From Opisthocomus hoazin (Eukaryota > Chordata > Aves > Opisthocomiformes > Opisthocomidae): a DNA stretch of 64,000 nucleotides. Positions within the stretch are counted from its first letter, which is position 1; each line of letters begins with the position of its first letter. The notes under the pieces are model-generated. The model was not told the origin of the DNA. It made no database searches and worked only from the letters and a program-made list of their open reading frames with translations. Where the stretch lies: NCBI RefSeq assembly GCF_030867145.1, contig NC_134422.1, positions 8,566,531 through 8,630,530 of the forward strand, in the 5' to 3' direction. Of the stretch, positions 53,310-64,000 are shown in pieces. A program made the position numbers and the translations under genes.

Positions 53310-54642
53310 CCCATATCGATTTCGCTTGTCCGGAGAGCCTGAAAGTTGGAGCCGGGAGCTAAGCAGACGCGGTGCTTTCATAAAATGTCACATGTTCTGC
53401 GTCAGCAGTGGGAGCCTGTTCTGTGGTTCTTGGAGGAATAATACCCTGTCTTTATACTTTCCAAAGTTTATTTCAGTAAGACTGAAAAGTAAAGCAATAG
53501 TGCAACAATGACATGGTTAACTTGGACAAGCTGTGTTGAATGTAACAGGTAAAGAAACTGGTGGTTTGTTGCTCAGCTGTGTTGAATATTCCCAGCGTGC
53601 ACACAAGATGTGTCAAAACCGTGTGGTAAGAAGGCAATTAGTTGGGCAGAGAAGGTAAGCAGTGAGCTGGTGTTCGTTTTGTATACTTAGGGAGTAGCAA
53701 GGTAGTATAATGCGTGCTACATTTCCACCTGCAGTGCTTCTCAGACCCACTAGTTTTTGTGTGTTTGGTCTGAAAATTTGCTTAAGAAACAGACTGACTT
53801 CCAGGCGGCCTGGATTTTATACGTTGCGTTGGAGAGGAGTTTTGCGCAGACTGAAGCAACAAAGCACAAGGCAACGCCGAATCCACTGAGCACAAACATG
53901 CCTCAGTGAATAGCACTCCCTAGGCTTATTTAGCACTATACACTGCAAAATATGCTAAACAAAGAGCAAATTGCTGCTTTACAGAGCTTGCAGACATAAG
54001 ATCCTGAATCCATATGATACAGTGAATAATCTGTGCCAGATAAGCCTTCAAGCTGAAATGTTCAGAAGAAGTTCTTAATTGGAAGGAGCAAGGGGATGTA
54101 AGTGGGAGTTATGTGTATATCATTAGCAAGAGAACAAATGTCTCCAGCTTTAGCTAATGTTGACTACAATAAATTAAAATAAAAAGGAACAAACTGACAC
54201 TTGATTTGAAGCTTGAGATGAGTGTTAATTTGAATTTTCTTGCCGCACCTGGCTTGTTTCATAGTCTCAGGATTACTTAATTGGACTCTTTGTACTTCAA
54301 TTTTTATATTTTAAGAAATGTCAGGTTATTACAAGTTTCAGAACAAAATAATGTAAAAAAAATTCCTTTCAAGTCAGATACTGTTACAATTTGTTATTCT
54401 GGGACTTTGAATGGAGTTTGACTCACCCCACCTAAGCATCCTCAGCTCAGCCTCAGCTTTTTTTCTATCTAAATATTGCCTTCAGCTCTTCCTTCAAACA
54501 TGTTGCTGCTGATGGATACCCTGTGCTGCCTCTGAGTGTGTGGCTCTTTCTTGGGGATGACTTGCTGCCACAGGAGTTCAGCTTTTCAAAACACTGCAGA
54601 GTGGATGGGGGAGAGGATTTGCTCATCTGTAACTTTTAAATC

Positions 54643-54873
54643 AGAATCACAGAATGGTTTGAATTGGAAGGGGCCTTACAGATCACCCAGTTCCAACCCC
54701 CTGCCATGGACAGGGACACCTTCCACCAGACCACATTGCTCAAAGCCCCGTCCAGCCTCGCCTTGAACCCTGCCAGGGAGGGGGCAGCCACAGCTTCTCT
54801 GGGCAACCTGTGCCAGGGCCTCACCACTCTCAGAGTGAAGAATTTCTTTCTTATACTTAGTCTAAATCTACCT
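54643..54873 (-). mobile_element. CR1 non-LTR retrotransposon, 5'-truncated 3' end
   Basis: About 230 bp of CR1 3' end lying antisense to the plus strand. Read on the minus strand it ends with the CR1-type tail ATTCTGTGATTCTGA instead of poly(A). The minus frame across it encodes the C-terminal remnant of the reverse transcriptase ORF, with the recognisable stretch RLPREAVAAPSLAGFKARLD. The plus strand shows the familiar CCAACCCCCTGCCATGGACA block. The copy has lost nearly all of ORF2 and is a dead insertion, as most CR1 copies are. It lies inside the putative NCKAP5 intron in reverse orientation to the gene. Confidence 0.93.
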
Positions 54874-57800
54874 AGGAATTCACATACCATGTGCATTTAC
54901 TGAGACCCATGTTTGATGGGAGGGAGAGGTAAGGAATGATCCAGAGGAGGGAAAGTATATTTAAATTTGAACCAAACCCTTTGACAGTGTAGCATTGCAT
55001 TAGGATGCTTTGCTGATACTTCTCTAGAGCTTGTGTAGCAGTGCTGCTTAGGCACCCATTGAAATCAGTTTTCAGGAATGACAGAGAAATTATAAGGTGA
55101 ATTGTACTGAATTAAAGTGCAGGGACAGACCATTCAGAGTTCTGCTTTTTCATATTCCAGGGTCAGCTAAGAAATTTTATTTTCTAGTGGGAAATAGAAT
55201 TATCTTCTCCAAGACCTCTTGAAATCTCCTGTTCATTTGTAGTTTGTATTGTCTCTCTCTTGATTTAATGCTCATGCAAGCTGCAGTTCTCCTGCTATGG
55301 GGAGAATACAATATTTAAGGAGAGACTGTAGATTGACTGTGAAGTCATCTTGTTTGGGGAGTTTGCAGGTTAAAATGCTGCCACATGTAGTAGCCTGCAT
55401 TTCTTATCTCAGTCATTCCCCCCACTGAAGCTGGTCTTATCCTTTCACCATAGCAGATATCACAATAATGGGTGGTTGTGGGTATAAGAAGTCTTATGGC
55501 TGCTTTTTCCATAAATAATCTGAGCAACTTGACTGTAAATAATGTCAAAGAATGTGAGGTTTGTCCCTAATCCTGCCATTTCCAAAAAGTATTTTGAGGG
55601 ACATTTTAAATGCGACACTTCTATATCCTACAGCATTGTCAAATTTACAATGCACTCCTTGCCTCTGTAAACTTTTAAAGTGATAATATTGGCAGTTCAA
55701 GCAAGCAGAGTTATTCAGTTCTGTGCAGATCCTGGGATACAATGAAATTATGATGTCAAGAAGATTCAGGCCTTGCTTTAGTCACCTGAAAATATTGACA
55801 GAAAATAAATAAGATCCAGCTTTTTCTAGTGAACCCAAGTATCCTTCTTGGAAGTGATGAGTTGAGAACATTGTTTTACCAAATACCACTCCAGCTGAAG
55901 AATTCCATATAACGCAATTCAAAACATATTCAATATTTCGGTTTCTTGCAATTTTCTCTGATGTCCATTGTAGCAAATATTTCTGAGATAAACAAGCAAT
56001 AAACCTGTCACTGAATGAATTCTGTTTGTTCAAAAATATAATGACTATCCTTGCTACAAAAGCTTTATCTTCAGCTTCACAAAAGATGAAACTGCAGAAA
56101 GAGAAATTGCACTCATAATATGATTCTATAAGCTCTTGTCTTTTAAACCTAATGTTTTGACAAAGTGTATGTAACAAGTACAATGCTTCAGAATAATTTT
56201 TCTCTAATGATAAAGAAGTAAATGAGCATATTTTAAAAATTCAAAACTTTTTTTCATTTATTTGATGTATTCATTTAACATATTAATGTGTTGTAGCTGA
56301 AATGATGGAATGGTTGATGGAAATTAGTCTTTGGATTCAAAGTGCCTAATTAAATAATTAACACAGAACTGCTGAGGTCAAGGGAGACTTTTGCCATATT
56401 GTCAATAAGAGCCTCTGCAGAGCAAAATGGTTAAAACTGGACTGAAATCCATCCAGTAGAGACAATGATGCTTATTTGCTAGTATTTCCACTACAGTTTT
56501 GTGAGAGAAGACTTGTTGTATTGCAAATTTTGCCTATCTTCTTAAAAGTTTACAAAATACAAATTAAGGGAGGCTTATCTGGAAGGTGAGCTTTGTTCTG
56601 GGGTGCGCAAATGGGATGGGAGTGGAGCTTTCGAACACTTGAACTACTCTGCAAGTGGAGGAAGCCACAGAGATGACAGATTGCCACAAGCAGCACTGAC
56701 CAAAGCGAGCAATTACATGGACTCTTCACCTGGCACGCTCCATGCGAGTTTCAGTGCGCAATAGTTTCATTTGATCAGTCGGCATGTCCTTACAACTTCA
56801 TGTGTGAAAGCAATCAGGAAAAGAAAACAAAACACCCAGCGTCTGTGTGGGGCCTTTCAAACAGCAAACAAATGGCTAAGAAACCGTTGACCCAAAACAA
56901 TTCCTGCCTAATTGGCACACACAGAGCGCAGCCAACATTGCACGGTACAGAGAGAGGAAAGCCGCCTTTGTAAACTTGCAGGATTTCCATACATGTGAAG
57001 AACGAAGTAACTGCAGTATTTTAAATATCAGTAAGTTACAATTTTGCAGCCTGTGAGTTACACGGGAGTTGCATTTGATATGGTAGCATGTAACATTTGA
57101 TCAAATTAGGAGGCGTGGGGCATGACCAGTTATCATCCAGGCCTTGCTGAAAAGAGGTGAAATTAGGTATTCACAGGAACCCCGTGAAAAACCAGGGCTG
57201 TCAAAGGAAACACCGCTATCGTCACAGGCTACTGCCGGAATGTGGTGGTTGTGGGATGCCTTGGTCAGGTACAGGCACAGGGGTCGGAGGATTTTGTTGC
57301 CCTGGCAGAAGAGGAAAGGTCAGAGCCAGTGGGAGGGATGTACCATCTTGCGGATGTCCTCACCGCAGCTTTGGGACACCCAGGGTGCTTGGGGAACAGA
57401 CTCTGCTGCAGGTCCTGTAGCCAGCAAATTTCCCCAGCCTGGCCGCAGTGAAGGGATTCGGAAGAAACTCCCCAAGTGGGAATTTGGAAAGTTCTGCAAG
57501 AGAGGTCTGATACTGGGGGAAGCATCTCTTGCAATGGGCTGCTGTTTATTACCTTAAAATGCGGGTGACTCACAGCTCATGGTGAATCTTCTCGTTTGAT
57601 ACGTTGGCCCATGTTCTGGACTGTTTAGCAGGGGCACTGCTGTCCATGCACTTGCTTAAAGGGAGGAGATACTGCTGTGTTTTTTACTGTGTCTTCTCTC
57701 CTGTAAATTTGATGCTATTAGTGTTTTCTAGTTTTTCATTCTGCTCATTTGCTATTGTTTTATCCCTATAAAATAAGGATAAAAGTAATCCTCGAAGCAA

Positions 57801-60800
57801 GTTTTATACAATGTTTTTCTAGCATGATTTTTTTCTAGTATTTGGGATACAAAAGCCTTGCCCAACTTCTTTTCAAATACTGTTTTCCTCCATTTTCTTT
57901 CCCTTCCCTACTGAGGTTTGTAGGCCATACAGAACTGGAAAACAGCGGTAAGAAAAGGCAGTATGTGGTGCATCCCCACAATGTTTTGATCTTTTGCTCT
58001 TTCTGTAACTGTGAATAACACACAGTTTACTTTTTGTTCACGACAAACAGGCAGCGTGTGCTGCCCTGGAAAACAGACGGGTGTTGGGTTTAGCCTCAGA
58101 ACTCAGTCTTTGATCAACGCTCCCCTGTAAGTTGCATTTTCTATTAGACACGGCAAAAACATTAAGTTCAAATGCAACTTTCAGGCACTATTCTTGCATA
58201 TTCCATCAGTCGCAAATTCCCAAACAATGTCAGGAGTTAAAGTAATTCAGAATGTACAGATAATTTGTAGGGCAGCTGGCCTTTGTCTTCGTGCAAGGCA
58301 AACCCTGATTCAACATTACCAAACTGAGATGCTCCAAGTCCTGTTAGAGATGCCTAACATCTCTAGTCAGACCTCAGAGCCCTGCCAAAGCTGCTTGTAT
58401 GATTGTGGCCATCTGTGAATTCCTGATGGACTTTCTGAGCTCATGGCGTATGATTGTGCAAACAAATATAAAATAGACCAGAGAAAAGCGTGTATTAAAT
58501 GGGAGATGGGAAAAGGGATTGACTCATCTCCTTGGTGAAGGCTCCAGGGTTGGGCTGGACTGTGATTAGGTTTAAGCAAGTCTGCTGTGTAGCTGGCCAG
58601 TAGCTTCAGGGTCATGGCTCTGTCTTGTGGATACAGCCTGGAAGAGTTCATAAATGAGCAGATAAATGAGGATAAAGGCTTATAAACAACGTCTGCCAAT
58701 TTTTATATTTGGACAGTACAAAGTTAACTTAGCTTTTACTGTCTAAAATGGAGCACCCAACAGATAACCTTACCCTCCTTTTAACCTCACTACTATCTCA
58801 GTAGTCTCAGGAGCTGCTTTAGCAGGCAGAATCAAGCACCCCTTATTAGTTTCCTCCACTGACTGAATTACTGAATGAAATTCTGTGGCCTTCATTATGC
58901 AGGTCAGACGGGAAGATAATGATGGTCCTGCTGCCTATGAAATCCAGTACTTCTTCAGTTCTAGAAGGTTAAGGATCAGGAACTGGATTTCAGTGTCATG
59001 CCCTGGTAGTACCTCTCCTTGTTACTCAGCTCTGTAATGCTGTGAAGCCACAACAGCACTAGTGTGATTCTCAGAGGGAAAAGACATTTGCAGCAGTTTT
59101 ATCTTCTATGTGAGCAAACAACCAGGGGAAGCAAGATCTGGCATAACTTTTCAAAGATGATGGGCAAAACGGTGGTGACAAAGAGAACCCGGTAATTAGT
59201 GGCTGCTTCCAGTAATGGCTGTCCTTTTCCTGTGGCTACTGCTTTGTCTCAGTTTCATCACTGGTAACTGGAGACTGATAGTTTATACCTTTTCTGAAGT
59301 GCTTTGCAATCTTGTGAGAGCGCTCTGGAGGACAGGGTATCATTATGGTATGTCACTTTTATTTTATGGGTAGAAGTGACTACCAATAATTTGACACATG
59401 GACAAGCTTTCATCATCCCCCGTTGAAGCAGTGCGTGAAGAGCAGCTGGAAGCAGTGTATGAAAAGTAGCCGGGGAAGCTGCGTGAAGGGAAGCAAGGGT
59501 AGTTAAGGGAAGAGCCAAGGCAGAACTGTTTCACCATCTAATGCGGTGGCCAATTGCCTGGAGCTCCTCTCCTTTCCCTGACTTTGGGAACAGAGCAAAG
59601 AGCCGCTGTACTTTTACTAGAAACGTGTCAGCTCTAGAATTCCTTTGACCTTCTGGCCAGAGAAAAGTGCTGTACACAAAACATTAATTTAAACCCAAGA
59701 ATTTCTAAAAAAAGTATGAATTGTGGGTGTATTTTTTTTCACCAATGATTGGGCCGTTTCAAAGAACAAAGATTTTTATATTTATTATATGTTAAGCTGG
59801 TTTGTGGAAAGTCTGTCTGTTCCTGTTCTCCCTCGGCTAATGCATCAGATTGTGACTTGTTTTGTCTGCTTGCATTAATAGCATAGATTTATGATAAATG
59901 TTATAACACAGTGTGAGTCATCTGAGTTTTCTCATGCCTTCAGTGTAGGACTGTCACAACCAAACCTTAAAGAATGTGTGTCTTTTGATTCACTACTCTG
60001 TCAGCACTGTGCTGATCCTCCAGCAATTTCTAGAGCTATTTGTTTTATCTTTGCCATGTATTGCGTGTGCTTTGCTTTTGCTTTTAGAATCCAAATGGAA
60101 TTTTCAAACTGATCTATCAAAGACCAAGGTGACATGGTATGAACGAAAGAAAAAAGGAAAAAAAGTGGGAAATTTGAATCAGGTGAACTTGTTGAATCGT
60201 GTTCCTCACATTAGGGCCAAAACTCAATGGGGGAAGATGGGGAAAATCCACAGTTTGATTTTTAACTATGAATTTTCCAAGACAGAGATGCATTGCAAAG
60301 AAGTCCTGGGGAACGGTTTTCCAGGACTGTCCCAACCAGTGCAGACCATGAGATTAGTCTAAGATAGGTGCCTTTATCACTTTGTTTGGCATCCAGCAGA
60401 ACAAAAGGAATATAATTCATTTTTTCTTTCTGGTATAAAATACTGGTTTAAAAATTATGATTTTTCTTGCTGAAATGTATCAGATTTTTATTGATAAAGG
60501 TCTCTGTTGTTTCCTGGTTCAACATAGGAAAATTCTAAAGTGTAGTGTGCTGAGACATTTCTTGCCAAACTCTATTTGCAGTATTTGCATCCACTGTGGG
60601 ATGTCTTAAGATGTGCCATTGACACATCACACAAAAATTACCTTTTCCTGGGAGAACTGGCATAAATGGTGTGAACATATGCTGAAATGGGAGATCGCTT
60701 CAAAGAGGAGCTATAGGAGATGAGTGGAGTGAGCACAGAAACAAAAGCTAGGAGCTTGTTCTGACACTGACTTTCTAGCTAGTCTTTCCCTATCACAGAA

Positions 60801-63800
60801 ATAGTAATACTTAACCCACAAGGATTTGTGAATCATGTTCGAATCAAGTTGCAATGTATGAATATTGTGCCAGATTTCTGTTAGCTATTTTGAAGTTACA
60901 CATTTTTTAACATATAAAGTATGCTAAAATTGATCCAGATCTCCTGCTTGTCTGTTCAATTTTAACCAATGTCGACAGCCAGAGCTGTTAGAAGCACTCT
61001 GAAGTAAAATTAAAAGTCAATGCAAAAATAAACCTTAACTTTTTCAGTAAAATAATTAATTCATTTTGTGGATGGACTCCATTTGCAATACACTCTAAGT
61101 CTTGTTAAACAAAGATAACAGTATAATTGATCTCCACAGCATTGAGACACCTGAGGCAGACATTTCTTTATAAAATTCAGGGGCTAGAGGGTCCTCTCAT
61201 ATTCTTTCTGTCTCCTTCACTTTCTGTACATACACACATACACATAGTTAAAAATGACACATTATTTTTTGAGGGCAGAATTTGGTTCTAAGTCAGGTAC
61301 AGTTTGTTTGTGGAACTAATGGCTATAATATTTCTTTTGAAATGCTATATTCTGTCTTCTGTTTCTATGTTTTTTGCCCTCTAGGTAAGCAAAAACCATT
61401 TATAATCAACTGATACCAGGTGAGACATGACTGTAGTGATTGTGTGAGGTTAGAAAAACTGAAAGCTGAAGTTAAATTTTTTACATTATCCTCCACTCAG
61501 CAGTTGGTGCATGTACTGTTGACAAAAGAAGAAATCACTCCACAAAAGATGAGGCATATATTTTCTTTAAAGGTCTCGTATACATACAAGGTAACAATGA
61601 AAGTGGCAGAGGACTTAATTTTACTGGCAAAAGTAGTAGTTTTGCCACCAAATCCTTGACGTTCTCTCTTTTGAAGAAAAAACATCGCTCATAAAGCTTA
61701 TGCGTTAGACTGGTAATGCTTAAATACTGAATAAGTACTGGTGAAATGAAAATCAAATGGAAGTGGTGCGTGGAGCCACTCTACAGACCTGTTCCTCTGT
61801 GTGTTGTAAGTGTGATTCTCCACATACTGAGGAAAGTACGCAGCAGTGTCACTTCTGGTATCGTTCATGCACCATGTGTTACAGCGTGTAGTAAAAGGTC
61901 TTACAAATGACAGACTGGAAAATCCTCCTGCGTTCTGCAATCTCTGTGCTCTTGTAGGGGTGGCATCCCATAGACCGTGGGGGTGTATCTGTGTGGATGC
62001 AGCGTTCCCCACATCCCTGTGGGCTTCCCACTTTCAGCTGCAAGGATGGAGAAGATACAGGATGGGGGAAAGGAAAGGAAACCAAGGGAAATCTTGGTCT
62101 CTGTGGGACTGGATAGCTTCAGCTGTCATCGTCATGTGCCAGTTACAGTCCCAATAATATATATAGTGTACAGCATCCCATCTGTGTTTGGGCGTGCTAC
62201 CTTCTATATTCCTGCAGGCTAGAACAGTGGGTCAAGAGCTGCTGGGACTCAGAAAAGCCTTTCTGGCATTAACTAGTCCTGTTTTCTCAAGTGGGATTCA
62301 GCTCACAGGTGGAGGGGATGCCAAGGGCTCACAGATGCTCTTCCCTGCAGGCTTCTCTCTCCCGGCTGTGCTGTTTGTTCCAAACACCTGTAGAACTTAT
62401 TAATGTAGCTTTGGGAAAGAGAGGAGCAAAGCAGATTGAACAGTAATGAAAAGTTCTTCTTACTGTGGCTTTTGAAGGGAGTGTGGAATCTGATATGTTT
62501 ATCTTGACCTGTCCAATTTATTTAACAGAACTTTAAAAACTAATTTAACTTTACTTAGATCCATTTATATTTGTGCTGAAAATGTCTGCAATTGTGTTTG
62601 ATGTTTTTATAGGATGTAAATCTATTGAAAACAGCAAAAAGTCTAATTGAGAGAGACAGGTTTTAAATCAAACTTAAATCAATCTAGGTTTTTTCCTTTC
62701 TTTATGATTACCTCTCACCTGTCTCCTGAAGGTCCTTTAAAAAGCTTCCTGACATGCATCCAATAATTCATAACTCCCGTAAAGGTCCAACATCCATTGC
62801 TTGGAAACAGAAGGCACTGAGTTAGCAGAAAAATGTAGGCTACGATCTGAGGCTGTACAACTGACAGCCGGATGACAAGCCAACAGCCCGGGAGTTGAAA
62901 TCTGGACCAGATACTTCAAGGCCAAAAGAAGTCTTGTCCATGCATGTGTGTGTGTACACGCTGTCGCAATGGCATGCTGCCTTTCTCTGTGCCAAGAAGT
63001 TGTCCGAGTGATGAGGGCCGGAGTCGTGATGTTGACTTGTTCTTTGACTGATAAATCCAGTCCCCAAAAAACCCCACTGAAGCCCTTACATGGGGTTGAA
63101 GGCTTTGCAGGGGGGTGTATCAGGACTCACCAGTTTCTTCTCTGTAGTTAAGTATCCCATAGTGGGGTACTCCCTGGGGGAAAAGGAGATGAATGGAGCA
63201 ATGATACAGTCTGTTACGGTGAAGCTGTCCCCTGGAACCTCAGCTCCTGTGGCGTTGATGCTCTGTGTAAATAAATACGGTGTCAGCACAGCACACGTCG
63301 CGTGGACTTCCACAAGACACGGCTCACCTTCACTATTAGAATGATCTCTTTTTGGCTTGATTGCTTTTAGATCTTTCTGAAGAAATAGAGCAGTGTGAAG
63401 ATTGTTTGTCCCCTTCTATGGCAAGATTCTTCATTTCAGAGCAAATTTGTGTGAATATTGCGTCAGGGGATGCTACACCTACCTTTGATCCAGGTTCTTC
63501 GTTGAAGATCTTTCCCATGTCCCTGAAGAAGGCAGCTGTGCAGTGGCCTTTTGTGTATCTGATAAAAGTTTTATCATTTTTTGTTTTCTGGTACAGAATT
63601 GAAAGATAAATGCAGTAAATCTACCTCTTACTGTTTCACTAGGGAATTATTTTGGCAAAAGCTCATTATTGCCTATGGAAGAGGAATAATGATTTGGTCA
63701 GAAAGGTGCTTTTAACTTGTAGTTAAAAGACTTTCAGCTTGTAGTGGAGAAGCCCTTAGTTTTTTATAGTTTGTTCTCAACTATGGATAACAGATCCTGA

Positions 63801-64000
63801 GATCATTGCTCTGTGGCAACACCATCTTTGCTTGGAAGATGTTAAGCAGTTGAAGATTTAAACTCTATATTTTATAGCTGTCTTGTTAGTAAACAGTTAT
63901 AAGATGGCAAAGTTTGTTTTCCAAACGGATTTTTCTCTCGTAGATTTCTTTTCAGTCAAGCCTACAATTTCATAGTTTTATCAAATGAATGCAAGCTCTC
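54874..64000 (+). other. NCKAP5: Putative NCKAP5 intron, last part
   Basis: AT-rich with short frames; the 133-codon minus frame at 55782-56183 is unrecognised. CCCATTGAAATCAGTT at 55055-55070 resembles the dispersed palindromic repeat core. The stretch 56.22-57.14 kb has no open frame. No coding exon continuing NCKAP5 was found to the window end. Confidence 0.5.
57144..57560. other. Moderately GC-rich segment, unrecognised frames
   Basis: A plus-strand frame of 137 codons (57144-57557) overlaps other frames on both strands. The translation is rich in G, R, W and K and shows no domain, signal peptide or membrane segment that I recognise. No splice signals bound it convincingly, so I treat it as non-coding. 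Confidence 0.3.

Larger units (their letters stand above)
42883..54642 (+). other. NCKAP5: Putative NCKAP5 intron, middle part
   Basis: AT-rich intronic DNA with the GC-rich patch at 45.8 kb and the G-run hairpin at 53.29 kb. From about 43.6 to 45.7 kb there is no frame of 60 codons at all. Frames elsewhere (for example 47997-48347 plus, 116 codons; 52772-53101 plus, 109 codons) are unrecognised. No RNA gene was seen. Confidence 0.5.

Noticed and set aside
57144..57557. 137-codon plus frame considered as a processed pseudogene
   Set aside because: No similarity to any protein I recognise, no poly(A) remnant and no target-site duplication seen.
60088..60128. Possible 41-nt microexon after GCTTTTGCTTTTAG and before AAG|GTGACA
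   Set aside because: Acceptor and donor are only fair, the peptide is unrecognised, and such pairings are common by chance in introns.
61225..61250. Short CA/TA-rich stretch considered as a microsatellite
   Set aside because: Too short and interrupted to count as a repeat array. Similar short TG runs at 37621 and 62946 were also dropped.
1..64000. Search for tRNA, rRNA, snRNA, CRISPR arrays, bacterial operons and proviral genes
   Set aside because: None could be recognised. The sequence is vertebrate intronic or flanking DNA, so bacterial feature types do not apply.

Overview
This is a vertebrate genomic window, most likely avian. It contains one short coding exon set in about 64 kb of non-coding DNA. 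Open frames are short and scattered over both strands, as expected from chance, and nothing prokaryotic, operon-like or viral is visible. The bird assignment rests on two CR1 retrotransposon 3' ends with the diagnostic ATTCTGTG terminal repeats, a low overall repeat load, and old amniote-type repeats (MIR-like SINEs and decayed palindromic fragments). A turtle or crocodilian is not formally excluded.

The only gene part I can support is a + strand exon at 35958-36086. It has a T11 polypyrimidine tract and a GCAG acceptor, then 60 nt of 5'UTR with an in-frame stop. A good-context ATG follows, then exactly 23 codons and a GTAAGA donor. The peptide runs from MERKRQLQKR to FGKRLSLDSSLV and matches, from memory, the N-terminus of NCKAP5 (Nck-associated protein 5). 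NCKAP5 is a very large gene whose first coding exon is flanked by huge introns. I did not find the next coding exon (expected to begin with residues like EYMDSNKY), so the intron after 36086 appears to run past the window end.

Layout: 1-2.9 kb, AT-rich non-coding. 2.94-3.66 kb, a compact CpG-rich island that is the best promoter or enhancer candidate. 3.7-29 kb, non-coding, with a compound pentanucleotide microsatellite (12.39 kb), perfect hairpins (13.65 and 14.73 kb), MIR-like fragments (16.92 kb and, weaker, 24.36 kb), a homeodomain-motif-rich segment (19.33 kb) and a triplicated TTCCTAGTAGGAC motif (21.15 kb). 29.27 kb, a cryptic exon candidate. 33.50 kb, a 20-bp tandem duplication. 34.36-34.72 kb, a GC-rich patch with a near-perfect palindrome. 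34.98 kb, a CR1 tail. 35.96 kb, the NCKAP5 exon. 36.1-64 kb, intron, with a MIR-like copy (42.78 kb), a GC-rich patch (45.8 kb), a G-run hairpin (53.29 kb) and a 5'-truncated CR1 (54.64 kb).

I found no convincing undescribed system. The items most worth checking are the CpG island, the possible cryptic exon and the dispersed decayed palindromes. All motif counts were made by eye.
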